A stretch of 64,000 bases of DNA from the NCBI RefSeq assembly GCF_032854445.1, contig NW_027018098.1, positions 19,857 through 83,856 of the forward strand, in the 5' to 3' direction. The notes under the pieces are model-generated. The model searched no databases. It saw only the letters and a program-made list of their open reading frames with translations, and had not been told where the DNA came from. This document shows, piece by piece, positions 47,167 through 60,868 of the stretch. Every line of letters begins with the position of its first letter. The first letter of the stretch is position 1. The DNA is from Liolophura sinensis. Its lineage: Eukaryota; Mollusca; Polyplacophora; Chitonida; Chitonidae. The translations under genes were made by a program, and so were the position numbers.

Positions 47167-50100
47167 CGATTTCAATTAGCAAAAGGACCAGGCAAAAATC
47201 CAAAAGTGGAAAAAATGTTCCAATGCTGCTGGTAAGAGGCTAATCCGACGTATTTTGTGACGAGAAATCGAATGGTGCAAACCGCGTTGCTCTCCGACCA
47301 ATACTTTTGGCTGTAGCCACAATTGAATCATCATTTATGTCAAAGTCACGTGCCCAGCAACGGCTCTTACTCCATGGAAACCAAGGAAATTTGCAATTTT
47401 TCAACACCTGGAGATGCCTGACCCAATTGCGCATCTTTTGGCACCTTATTGATGTGGGTCAGTGTTCAATTGTACTTTTTACAGCAGACTGTATCAAGTA
47501 CCTTGTGTTTTTTATATAAAAATGGTGTGGTTTTTCTACATGTAGATAAAGAGATTAAGTTTATCTTCGACTTAGAAGTAAGACATTTGCTGGGTTAGTG
47601 AAATGGGCTTGGCCCAAAGATTTGACGTCTTCTGGGCTACCGAAGGGCACATAACTTATAATCAAAAGTTGAATATAGTAATGACCAGTCGCGATGGTAC
47701 ATAGTACATGTAGCCGATTTCAATTAGCAAAAGGACCAGGCAAAAATCCAAAAGTGGAAAAAATGCTCCAATGCTGCTGGTAAGAGGCTAATCCGACGTA
47801 TTTTGTGACGAGAAATCGAATGGTGCAAACCGCGTTGCTCTCCAACCAATACTTTTGGCTGTAGCCACAATTGAATCATCAATTATGTCAAAATCACGTG
47901 CCCAGCAACGGCTCTTACTCCATGGAAACCAAGGAAATTTACAATTTTTCAACACCTGGAGATGCCTGACCCAATTGCGCATCTTTTGGCACCTTATTGA
48001 TGTGGGTCAGTGTTCAATTGTACTTTTTACAGCAGACTGTATCAAGTACCTTGTGTTTTTTATATAAAAATGGTGTGGTTTTTCTACATGTAGATAAAGA
48101 CATTGAGTTTATCTTCGACTTAGAAGTAAGACATTTGCTGGGTGAGTTAAATGGGCTTGGCCCAAAGATTTGACGTCTTCTGGGCTACCGAAGGGCACAT
48201 AACTTATAATCAAAAGTTGAATATAGTAATGACCAGTCGCGATGGTACATAGTACATGTAGCCGATTTCAATTAGCAAAAGGACCAGGCAAAAATCCAAA
48301 AGTAAAAAAAATGCTCCAATCGTGCTGGTAAGAGGCTAATCCGACGTATTTTGTGACGAGAAATCGAATGGTGCAAACCGGGTTGCTCTCCGACCAATAC
48401 TTTTGGCTGTAGCCACAATTGAATCATCATTTATGTCAAAATCACGTGCCCAGCAACGGCTCTTACTCCATGGAAACCAAGGAAATTTCCAATTTTTCAA
48501 CAGCTGGAGATGCCTGACCCAATTGCGCATCTTTTGGCACCTTATTGATGTGGGTCAGTGTTCAATTGTACTTTTTACAGCAGACTGTATCAAGTACCTT
48601 GTGTTTTTTATATAAAAATGGTGTGGTTTTTCTACATGTAGATAAAGACATTGAGTTTATCTTCGACTTAGAAGTAAGACATTTGCTGGGTGAGTTAAAT
48701 GGGCTTGGCCCAAAGATTTGACGTCTTCTGGGCTACCGAAGGGCACATAACTTATAATCAAAAGTTGAATATAGTAATGACCAGTCGCGATGGTACATAG
48801 TACATGTAGCCGATTTCAATTAGCAAAAGGACCAGGCAAAAATCCAAAAGTGGAAAAAATGCTCCAATGCTGCTGGTAAGAGGCTAATCCGACGTATTTT
48901 GTGACGAGAAATCGAATGGTGCAAACCGCGTTGCTCTCCGACCAATACTTTTGGCTGTAGCCACAATTGAATCATCATTTATGTCAAAATCACGTGCCCA
49001 GCAACGGCTCTTACTCCATGGAAACCAAGGAAATTTCCAATTTTTCAACACCTGGAGATGCCTGACCCAATTGCGCATCTTTTGGCACCTTATTGATGTG
49101 GGTCAGTGTTCAATTGTACTTTTTACAGCAGACTGTATCAAGTACCTTGTGTTTTTTATATAAAAATGGTGTGGTTTTTCTACATGTAGATAAAGACATT
49201 GAGTTTATCTTCGACTTAGAAGTAAGACATTTGCTGGGTGAGTTAAATGGGCTTGGCCCAAAGATTTGACATCTTCTGGGCTACCGAAGGGCACATAACT
49301 TATAATCAAAAGTTGAATATAGTAATGACCAGTCGCGATTGTACATAGTACATGTAGCCGATTTCAATTAGCAAAAGGACCAGGCAAAAATCCAAAAGTG
49401 GAAAAAATGTTCCAATGCTGCTGGTAAGAGGCTAATCCGACGTATTTTGTGACGAGAAATCGAATGGTGCAAACCGCGTTGCTCTCCGAGCAATACTTTT
49501 GGCTGTAGCCACAATTGAATCATCATTTATGTCAAAATCACGTGCCCAGCAACGGCTCTTACTCCATGGAAACCAAGGAAATTTGCAATTTTTCAACACC
49601 TGGAGATGCCTGACCCAATTGCGCATCTTTTGGCACCTTATTGATGTGGGTCAGTGTTCAATTGTACTTTTTACAGCAGACTGTATCAAGTGCCTTGTGT
49701 TTTTTATATAAAAATGGTGTGGTTTTTCTACATGTAGATAAAGAGATTAAGTTTATCTTCGACTTAGAAGTAAGACATTTGCTGGGTGAGTGAAATGGGC
49801 TTGGCCCAAAGATTTGACGTCTTCTGGGCTACCGAAGGGCACATAACTTATAATCAAAAGTTGAATATAGTAATGACCAGTCGCGATGGTACATAGTACA
49901 TGTAGCCGATTTCAATTAGCAAAAGGACCAGGCAAAAATCCAAAAGTGGAAAAAATGCTCCAATGCTGCTGGTAAGAGGCTAATCCGACGTATTTTGTGA
50001 CGAGAAATCGAATGGTGCAAACCGCGTTGCTCTCCAACCAATACTTTTGGCTGTAGCCACAATTGAATCATCAATTATGTCAAAATCACGTGCCCAGCAA

Positions 50101-51002
50101 CGGCTCTTACTCCATGGAAACCAAGGAAATTTACAATTTTTCAACACCTGGAGATGCCTGACCCAATTGCGCATCTTTTGGCACCTTATTGATGTGGGTC
50201 AGTGTTCAATTGTACTTTTTACAGCAGACTGTATCAAGTACCTTGTGTTTTTTATATAAAAATGGTGTGGTTTTTCTACATGTAGATAAAGACATTGAGT
50301 TTATCTTCGACTTAGAAGTAAGACATTTGCTGGGTGAGTTAAATGGGCTTGGCCCAAAGATTTGACGTCTTCTGGGCTACCGAAGGGCACATAACTTATA
50401 ATCAAAAGTTGAATATAGTAATGACCAGTCGCGATGGTACATAGTACATGTAGCCGATTTCAATTAGCAAAAGGACCAGGCAAAAATCCAAAAGTAAAAA
50501 AAATGCTCCAATCGTGCTGGTAAGAGGCTAATCCGACGTATTTTGTGACGAGAAATCGAATGGTGCAAACCGCGTTGCTCTCCGACCAATACTTTTGGCT
50601 GTAGCCACAATTGAATCATCATTTATGTCAAAATCACGTGCCCAGCAACGGCTCTTACTCCATGGAAACCAAGGAAATTTGCAATTTTTCAACAGCTGGA
50701 GATGCCTGACCCAATTGCGCATCTTTTGGCACCTTATTGATGTGGGTCAGTGTTCAATTGTACTTTTTACAGCAGACTGTATCAAGTACCTTGTGTTTTT
50801 TATATAAAAATGGTGTGGTTTTTCTACATGTAGATAAAGACATTGAGTTTATCTTCGACTTAGAAGTAAGACATTTGCTGGGTGAGTTAAATGGGCTTGG
50901 CCCAAAGATTTGACGTCTTCTGGGCTACCGAAGGGCACATAACTTATAATCAAAAGTTGAATATAGTAATGACCAGTCGCGATTGTACATAGTACATGTA
51001 GC
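47167..51002. repeat. HOR block: 4-mer (2192 bp), about 1.75 copies
   Basis: Copies 87-89 match copies 91-93 at 2192 bp. Copies 87 and 91 have GAGATTAAG and end with GTGAAATGG. Copies 88 and 92 have CTCCAACC with CAATTATG and ACAATTT. Copies 89 and 93 have the A-run plus CCAATCGTGC. Copy 88/92 and 89/93 resemble copies 5/11 and 6/12 at the left of the window, so the two ends of the window share HOR ancestry. Copy 89 has a unique ACCGGGTTG change; copy 91 has CTCCGAGCAATAC, otherwise found in the 11-mer. Confidence 0.8.
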
Positions 51003-52647
51003 CGATTTCAATTAGTAAAAGGACCAGGCAAAAATCCAAAAGTGGAAAAAATGTTCCAATGCTGCTGGTAAGAGGCTAATCCGACGTATTTTGTGACGAG
51101 AAATCGAATGGTGCAAACCGCGTTGCTCTCCGACCAATACTTTTGGCTGTAGCCACAATTGAATCATCAATTATGTCAAAATCACGTGCCCAGCAACGGC
51201 TCTTACTCCATGGAAACCAAGGAAATTTACAATTTTTCAACACCTGGAGATGCCTGGCCCAATTGCGCATCTTTTGGCGTCTTATTGATGTGGGTCAGTG
51301 TTCAATTGTACTTTTAACAGCAGACTGTATCAAGTACCTTGTGTTTTTTATATAAAAATGGTGTGGTTTTTCTACATGTAGATAAAGACATTGAGTTTAT
51401 CTTCGACTTAGAAGTAAGACATTTGCTGGGTGAGTTAAATGGGCTTGGCCCAAAGATTTGACGTCTTCTGGGCTACCGAAGGGCACATAACTTATAATCA
51501 AAAGTTGAATATAGTAATGACCAGTCGCGATTGTACATAGTACATGTAGCCGATTTCAATTAGCAAAAGGACCAGGCAAAAATCCAAAAGTGGAAAAAAT
51601 GTTCCAATGCTGCTGGTAAGAGGCTAATCCGACGTATTTTGTGACGAGAAATCGAATGGTGCAAACCGCGTTGCTCTCCGACCAATACTTTTGGCTGTAG
51701 CCACAATTGAATCATCAATTATGTCAAAATCACGTGCCCAGCAACGGCTCTTACTCCATGGAAACCAAGGAAATTTCCAATTTTTAAACACAAGGAGATG
51801 CCTGGCCCAATTGCGCATCTTTTGGCACCTTATTGATGTGGGTCAGTGTTCAATTGTACTTTTTACAGCAGACTGTATCAAGTACCTTGTGTTTTTTATA
51901 TAAAAATGGTGTGGGTTTTTCTACATGTAGATAAAGACATTGAGTTTATCTTCGACTTAGAAGTAAGACATTTGCTGGGTGAGTTAAATGGGCTTGGCCC
52001 AAAGATTTGACATCTTCTGGGCTACCGAAGGGCACATAACTTATAATCAAAAGTTGAATATAGTAATGACCAGTCGCGATTGTACATAGTACATGTAGCC
52101 GATTTCAATTAGCAAAAGGACCAGGCAAAAATCCAAAAGTGGAAAAAATGTTCCAATGCTGCTGGTAAGAGGCTAATCCGACGTATTTTGTGACGAGAAA
52201 TCGAATGGTGCAAACCGCGTTGCTCTCCGACCAATACTTTTGGCTGTAGCCACAATTGAATCATCATTTATGTCAAAATCACGTGCCCAGCAACGGCTCT
52301 TACTCCATGGAAACCAAGGAAATTTCCAATTTTTCAACACCTGGAGATGCCTGACCCAATTGCGCATCTTTTGGCACCTTATTGATGTGGGTCAGTGTTC
52401 AATTGTACTTTTTACAGCAGACTGTATCAAGTACCTTGTGTTTTTTATATAAAAATGGTGTGGTTTTTCTACATGTAGATAAAGAGATTAAGTTTATCTT
52501 CGACTTAGAAGTAAGACATTTGCTGGGTGAGTTAATTGGGCTTGGCCCAAAGATTTGACATCTTCTGGGCTACCGAAGGGCACATAACTTATAATCAAAA
52601 GTTGAATATAGTAATGACCAGTCGCGATTGTACATAGTACATGTAGC
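51003..52647. repeat. Satellite monomers 94-96, no clear local HOR
   Basis: Copy 94 repeats the CTGGCCCAATTG plus CTTTTAACAGC combination of copies 8 and 15 more than 43 kb away, with an added TTTTGGCGTC. Copy 95 has CTGGCCC and a private cluster (TTTTTAAACACAAGG). Copy 96 has GTTAATTGGGC. One extra G (GGTGTGGGTTT, about 51915) lies in copy 95. Confidence 0.8.
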
Positions 52648-55600
52648 CGATTTCAATTAGCAAAAGGACCAGGCAAAAATCCAAAAGTGGAAAAAATGTT
52701 CCAATGCTGCTGGTAAGAGGCTAATCTGACGTATTTTGTGACGAGAAATCGAATGGTGCAAACCGCGTTGCTCTCCGACCAATACTTTTGGCTGTAGCCA
52801 CAATTGAATCATCATTTATGTCAAAATCACGTGCCCAGCAACGGCTCTTACTCCATGGAAACCAAGGAAATTTGCAATTTTTCAACACCTGGAGATGCCT
52901 GACCCAATTGCGCATCTTTTGGCACCTTATTGATGTGGGTCAGTGTTCAATTGTACTTTTTACAGCAGACTGTATCAAGTACCTTGTGGTTTTTATATAA
53001 AAATGGTGTGGTTTTTCTACATGTAGATAAAGAGATTAAGTTTATCTTCGACTTAGAAGTAAGACATTTGCTGGGTGAGTTAAATGGGCTTGGCCCAAAG
53101 ATTTGACATCTTCTGGGCTACCGAAGGGCACATAACTTATAATCAAAAGTTGAATATAGTAATGACCAGTCGCGATGGTACATAGTACATGTAGCCGATT
53201 TCAATTAGCAAAAGGACCAGGCAAAAATCCAAAAGTAAAAAAAATGCTCCAATCGTGCTGGTAAGAGGCTAATCCGACGTATTTTGTGACGAGAAATCGA
53301 ATGGTGCAAACCGCGTTGCTCTCCGACCAATACTTTTGGCTGTAGCCACAATTGAATCATCATTTATGTCAAAATCACGTGCCCAGCAACGGCTCTTACT
53401 CCATGGAAACCAAGGAAATTTGCAATTTTTCAACACCTGGAGATGCCTGACCCAATTGCGCATCTTTTGGCACCTTATTGATGTGGGTCAGTGTCCAATT
53501 GTACTTTTTACAGCAGACTGTATCAAGTACCTTGTGTTTTTTATATAAAAATGGTGTGGTTTTTCTACATGTAGATAAAGACATTGAGTTTATCTTCGAC
53601 TTAGAAGTAAGACATTTGCTGGGTGAGTTAAATGGGCTTGGCCCAAAGATTTGACATCTTCTGGGCTACCGAAGGGCACATAACTTATAATCAAAAGTTG
53701 AATATAGTAATGACCAGTCGCGATTGTACATAGTACATGTAGCCGATTTCAATTAGCAAAAGGACCAGGCAAAAATCCAAAAGTGGAAAAAATGTTCCAA
53801 TGCTGCTGGTAAGAGGCTAATCCGACGTATTTTGTGACGAGAAATCGAATGGTGCAAACCGCGTTGCTCTCCGACCAATACTTTTGGCTGTAGCCACAAT
53901 TGAATCATCATTTATGTCAAAATCACGTGCCCAGCAACGGCTCTTACTCCATGGAAACCAAGGAAATTTGCAATTTTTCAACAGCTGGAGATGCCTGACC
54001 CAATTGCGCATCTTTTGGCACCTTATTGATGTGGGTCAGTGTTCAATTGTACTTTTTACAGCAGACTGTATCAAGTACCTTGTGTTTTTTATATAAAAAT
54101 GGTGTGGTTTTTCTACATGTAGATAAAGACATTGAGTTTATCTTCGACTTAGAAGTAAGACATTTGCTGGGTGAGTTAAATGGGCTTGGCCCAAAGATTT
54201 GACATCTTCTGGGCTACCGAAGGGCACATAACTTATAATCAAAAGTTGAATATAGTAATGACCAGTCGCGATTGTACATAGTACATGTAGCCGATTTCAA
54301 TTAGCAAAAGGACCAGGCAAAAATCCAAAAGTGGAAAAAATGTTCCAATGCTGCTGGTAAGAGGCTAATCCGACGTATTTTGTGACGAGAAATCGAATGG
54401 TGCAAACCGCGTTGCTCTCCGACCAATACTTTTGGCTGTAGCCACAATTGAATCATCAATTATGTCAAAATCACGTGCCCAGCAACGGCTCTTACTCCAT
54501 GGAAACCAAGGAAATTTCCAATTTTTCAACACCTGGAGATGCCTGACCCAATTGCGCATCTTTTGGCACCTTATTGATGTGGGTCAGTGTTCAATTGTAC
54601 TTTTTACAGCAGACTGTATCAAGTACCTTGTGTTTTTTATATAAAAATGGTGTGGTTTTTCTACATGTAGATAAAGACATTGAGTTTATCTTCGACTTAA
54701 AAGTAAGACATTTGCTGGGTGAGTTAAATGGGCTTGGCCCAAAGATTTGACATCTTCTGGGCTACCGAAGGGCACATAACTTATAATCAAAAGTTGAATA
54801 TAGTAATGACCAGTCGCGATTGTACATAGTACATGTAGCCGATTTCAATTAGCAAAAGGACCAGGCAAAAATCCAAAAGTTGGAAAAAATGTTCCAATGC
54901 TGCTGGTAAGAGGCTAATCCGACGTATTTTGTGACGATAAATCGAATGGTGCAAACCGCGTTGCTCTCCGACCAATACTTTTGGCTGTAGCCACAATTGA
55001 ATCATCATTTATGTCAAAATCACGTGCCCAGCAACGGCTCTTACTCCATGGAAACCAAGGAAATTTCCAATTTTTCAACACCTGGAGATGCCTGACCCAA
55101 TTGCGCATCTTTTGGCACCTTATTGATGTGGGTCAGTGTTCAATTGTACTTTTTACAGCAGACTGTATCAAGTACCTTGTGTTTTTTATATAAAAATGGT
55201 GTGGTTTTTCTACATGTAGATAAAGAGATTAAGTTTATCTTCGACTTAGAAGTAAGACATTTGCTGGGTGAGTTAAATGGGCTTGGCCCAAAGATTTGAC
55301 ATCTTCTGGGCTACCGAAGGGCACATAACTTATAATCAAAAGTTGAATATAGTAATGACCAGTCGCGATTGTACATAGTACATGTAGCCGATTTCAATTA
55401 GCAAAAGGACCAGGCAAAAATCCAAAAGTAAAAAAAATGCTCCAATCGTGCTGGTAAGAGGCTAATCCGACGTATTTTGTGACGAGAAATCGAATGGTGC
55501 AAACCGCGTTGCTCTCCGACCAATACTTTTGGCTGTAGCCACAATTGAATCATCATTTATGTCAAAATCACGTGCCCAGCAACGGCTCTTACTCCATGGA

Positions 55601-58600
55601 AACCAAGGAAATTTGCAATTTTTCAACAGCTGGAGATGCCTGACCCAATTGCGCATCTTTTGGCACCTTATTGATGTGGGTCAGTGTTCAATTGTACTTT
55701 TTACAGCAGACTGTATCAAGTACCTTGTGTTTTTTATATAAAAATGGTGTGGTTTTTCTACATGTAGATAAAGACATTGAGTTTATCTTCGACTTAGAAG
55801 TAAGACATTTGCTGGGTGAGTTAAATGGGCTTGGCCCAAAGATTTGACATCTTCTGGGCTACCGAAGGGCACATAACTTATAATCAAAAGTTGAATATAG
55901 TAATGACCAGTCGCGATTGTACATAGTACATGTAGCCGATTTCAATTAGCAAAAGGACCAGGCAAAAATCCAAAAGTGGAAAAAATGTTCCAATGCTGCT
56001 GGTAAGAGGCTAATCTGACGTATTTTGTGACGAGAAATCGAATGGTGCAAACCGCGTTGCTCTCCGACCAATACTTTTGGCTGTAGCCACAATTGAATCA
56101 TCATTTATGTCAAAATCACGTGCCCAGCAACGGCTCTTACTCCATGGAAACCAAGGAAATTTCCAATTTTTCAACACCTGGAGATGCCTGACCCAATTGC
56201 GCATCTTTTGGCACCTTATTGATGTGGGTCAGTGTTCAATTGTACTTTTTACAGCAGACTGTATCAAGTACCTTGTGGTTTTTATATAAAAATGGTGTGG
56301 TTTTTCTACATGTAGATAAAGACATTGAGTTTATCTTCGACTTAGAAGTAAGACATTTGCTGGGTGAGTTAAATGGGCTTGGCCCAAAGATTTGACGTCT
56401 TCTGGGCTACCGAAGGGCACATAACTTATAATCAAAAGTTGAATATAGTAATGACCAGTCGCGATGGTACATAGTACATGTAGCCGATTTCAATTAGCAA
56501 AAGGACCAGGCAAAAATCCAAAAGTGGAAAAAATGCTCCAATCGTGCTGGTAAGAGGCTAATCCGACGTATTTTGTGACGAGAAATCGAATGGTGCAAAC
56601 CGCGTTGCTCTCCGACCAATACTTTTGGCTGTAGCCACAATTGAATCATCATTTATGTCAAAATCACGTGCCCAGCAACGGCTCTTACTCCATGGAAACC
56701 AAGGAAATTTGCAATTTTTCAACAGCTGGAGATGCCTGACCCAATTGCGCATCTTTTGGCACCTTATTGATGTGGGTCAGTGTTCAATTGTACTTTTTAC
56801 AGCAGACTGTATCAAGTACCTTGTGTTTTTTATATAAAAATGGTGTGGTTTTTCTACATGTAGATAAAGACATTGAGTTTATCTTCGACTTAGAAGTAAG
56901 ACATTTGCTGGGTGAGTTAAATGGGCTTGGCCCAAAGATTTGACGTCTTCTGGGCTACCGAAGGGCACATAACTTATAATCAAAAGTTGAATATAGTAAT
57001 GACCAGTCGCGATTGTACATAGTACATGTAGCCGATTTCAATTAGCAAAAGGACCAGGCAAAAATCCAAAAGTGGAAAAAATGTTCCAATGCTGCTGGTA
57101 AGAGGCTAATCCGACGTATTTTGTGACGAGAAATCGAATGGTGCAAACCGCGTTGCTCTCCGACCAATACTTTTGGCTGTAGCCACAATTGAATCATCAT
57201 TTATGTCAAAATCACGTGCCCAGCAACGGCTCTTACTCCATGGAAACCAAGGAAATTTGCAATTTTTCAACACCTGGAGATGCCTGACCCAATTGCGCAT
57301 CTTTTGGCACCTTATTGATGTGGGTCAGTGTTCAATTGTACTTTTTACAGCAGACTGTATCAAGTACCTTGTGGTTTTTATATAAAAATGGTGTGGTTTT
57401 TCTACATGTAGATAAAGAGATTAAGTTTATCTTCGACTTAGAAGTAAGACATTTGCTGGGTGAGTTAAATGGGCTTGGCCCAAAGATTTGACATCTTCTG
57501 GGCTACCGAAGGGCACATAACTTATAATGAAAAGTTGAATATAGTAATGACCAGTCGCGATGGTACATAGTACATGTAGCCGATTTCAATTAGCAAAAGG
57601 ACCAGTCAAAAATCCAAAAGTAAAAAAAATGCTCCAATCGTGCTGGTAAGAGGCTAATCCGACGTATTTTGTGACGAGAAATCGAATGGTGCAAACCGCG
57701 TTGCTCTCCGACCAATACTTTTGGCTGTAGCCACAATTGAATCATCATTTATGTCAAAATCACGTGCCCAGCAACGGCTCTTACTCCATGGAAACCAAGG
57801 AAATTTGCAATTTTTCAACACCTGGAGATGCCTGACCCAATTGCGCATCTTTTGGCACCTTATTGATGTGGGTCAGTGTCCAATTGTACTTTTTACAGCA
57901 GACTGTATCAAGTACCTTGTGTTTTTTATATAAAAATGGTGTGGTTTTTCTACATGTAGATAAAGACATTGAGTTTATCTTCGACTTAGAAGTAAGACAT
58001 TTGCTGGGTGAGTTAAATGGGCTTGGCCCAAAGATTTGACATCTTCTGGGCTACCGAAGGGCACATAACTTATAATCAAAAGTTGAATATAGTAATGACC
58101 AGTCGCGATTGTACATAGTACATGTAGCCGATTTCAATTAGCAAAAGGACCAGGCAAAAATCCAAAAGTGGAAAAAATGTTCCAATGCTGCTGGTAAGAG
58201 GCTAATCCGACGTATTTTGTGACGAGAAATCGAATGGTGCAAACCGCGTTGCTCTCCGACCAATACTTTTGGCTGTAGCCACAATTGAATCATCAATTAT
58301 GTCAAAATCACGTGCCCAGCAACGGCTCTTACTCCATGGAAACCAAGGAAATTTCCAATTTTTCAACACCTGGAGATGCCTGACCCAATTGCGCATCTTT
58401 TGGCACCTTATTGATGTGGGTCAGTGTTCAATTGTACTTTTTACAGCAGACTGTATCAAGTACCTTGTGTTTTTTATATAAAAATGGTGTGGTTTTTCTA
58501 CATGTAGATAAAGACATTGAGTTTATCTTCGACTTAAAAGTAAGACATTTGCTGGGTGAGTTAAATGGGCTTGGCCCAAAGATTTGACATCTTCTGGGCT

Positions 58601-60868
58601 ACCGAAGGGCACATAACTTATAATCAAAAGTTGAATATAGTAATGACCAGTCGCGATTGTACATAGTACATGTAGCCGATTTCAATTAGCAAAAGGACCA
58701 GGCAAAAATCCAAAAGTGGAAAAAATGTTCCAATGCTGCTGGTAAGAGGCTAATCCGACGTATTTTGTGACGATAAATCGAATGGTGCAAACCGCGTTGC
58801 TCTCCGACCAATACTTTTGGCTGTAGCCACAATTGAATCATCATTTATGTCAAAATCACGTGCCCAGCAACGGCTCTTACTCCATGGAAACCAAGGAAAT
58901 TTCCAATTTTTCAACACCTGGAGATGCCTGACCCAATTGCGCATCTTTTGGCACCTTATTGATGTGGGTCAGTGTTCAATTGTACTTTTTACAGCAGACT
59001 GTATCAAGTACCTTGTGTTTTTTATATAAAAATGGTGTGGTTTTTCTACATGTAGATAAAGAGATTAAGTTTATCTTCGACTTAGAAGTAAGACATTTGC
59101 TGGGTGAGTTAAATGGGCTTGGCCCAAAGATTTGACATCTTCTGGGCTACCGAAGGGCACATAACTTATAATCAAAAGTTGAATATAGTAATGACCAGTC
59201 GCGATTGTACATAGTACATGTAGCCGATTTCAATTAGCAAAAGGACCAGGCAAAAATCCAAAAGTAAAAAAAATGCTCCAATCGTGCTGGTAAGAGGCTA
59301 ATCCGACGTATTTTGTGACGAGAAATCGAATGGTGCAAACCGCGTTGCTCTCCGACCAATACTTTTGGCTGTAGCCACAATTGAATCATCATTTATGTCA
59401 AAATCACGTGCCCAGCAACGGCTCTTACTCCATGGAAACAAAGGAAATTTGCAATTTTTCAACAGCTGGAGATGCCTGACCCAATTGCGCATCTTTTGGC
59501 ACCTTATTGATGTGGGTCAGTGTTCAATTGTACTTTTTACAGCAGACTGTATCAAGTACCTTGTGTTTTTTATATAAAAATGGTGTGGTTTTTCTACATG
59601 TAGATAAAGACATTGAGTTTATCTTCGACTTAGAAGTAAGACATTTGCTGGGTGAGTTAAATGGGCTTGGCCCAAAGATTTGACATCTTCTGGGCTACCG
59701 AAGGGCACATAACTTATAATCAAAAGTTGAATATAGTAATGACCAGTCGCGATTGTACATAGTACATGTAGCCGATTTCAATTAGCAAAAGGACCAGGCA
59801 AAAATCCAAAAGTGGAAAAAATGTTCCAATGCTGCTGGTAAGAGGCTAATCTGACGTATTTTGTGACGAGAAATCGAATGGTGCAAACCGCGTTGCTCTC
59901 CGACCAATACTTTTGGCTGTAGCCACAATTGAATCATCATTTATGTCAAAATCACGTGCCCAGCAACGGCTCTTACTCCATGGAAACCAAGGAAATTTCC
60001 AATTTTTCAACACCTGGAGATGCCTGACCCAATTGCGCATCTTTTGGCACCTTATTGATGTGGGTCAGTGTTCAATTGTACTTTTTACAGCAGACTGTAT
60101 CAAGTACCTTGTGGTTTTTATATAAAAATGGTGTGGTTTTTCTACATGTAGATAAAGACATTGAGTTTATCTTCGACTTAGAAGTAAGACATTTGCTGGG
60201 TGAGTTAAATGGGCTTGGCCCAAAGATTTGACGTCTTCTGGGCTACCGAAGGGCACATAACTTATAATCAAAAGTTGAATATAGTAATGACCAGTCGCGA
60301 TGGTACATAGTACATGTAGCCGATTTCAATTAGCAAAAGGACCAGGCAAAAATCCAAAAGTAAAAAAAATGCTCCAATCGTGCTGGTAAGAGGCTAATCC
60401 GACGTATTTTGTGACGAGAAATCGAATGGTGCAAACCGCGTTGCTCTCCGACCAATACTTTTGGCTGTAGCCACAATTGAATCATCATTTATGTCAAAAT
60501 CACGTGCCCAGCAACGGCTCTTACTCCATGGAAACCAAGGAAATTTGCAATTTTTCAACAGCTGGAGATGCCTGACCCAATTGCGCATCTTTTGGCACCT
60601 TATTGATGTGGGTCAGTGTTCAATTGTACTTTTTACAGCAGACTGTATCAAGTACCTTGTGTTTTTTATATAAAAATGGTGTGGTTTTTCTACATGTAGA
60701 TAAAGACATTGAGTTTATCTTCGACTTAGAAGTAAGACATTTGCTGGGTGAGTTAAATGGGCTTGGCCCAAAGATTTGACGTCTTCTGGGCTACCGAAGG
60801 GCACATAACTTATAATCAAAAGTTGAATATAGTAATGACCAGTCGCGATTGTACATAGTACATGTAGC
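52648..60868. repeat. HOR block: 8-mer (copies 97-104) and 7-mer derivative (copies 105-111)
   Basis: Copies 97 and 105 share GTGGTTTTTATA and GACATC. Copies 98 and 106 share the A-run with CCAATCGTGC and the rare CAGTGTCCAATTG. Copies 100 and 107 share CAATTATG and CTTAAAAGTAAG. Copies 101 and 108 share GACGATAAATCG. Copies 103 and 110 share CTAATCTGACG with GTGGTTTTTATA. Copies 97/105 and 98/106 are 4385 bp apart, whereas 100/107 are 3837 bp apart. Copy 99 therefore has no partner, meaning one monomer was lost from the second unit or gained in the first. One extra T (AAAAGTTGGAAAA, about 54880) sits in copy 101. Confidence 0.88.
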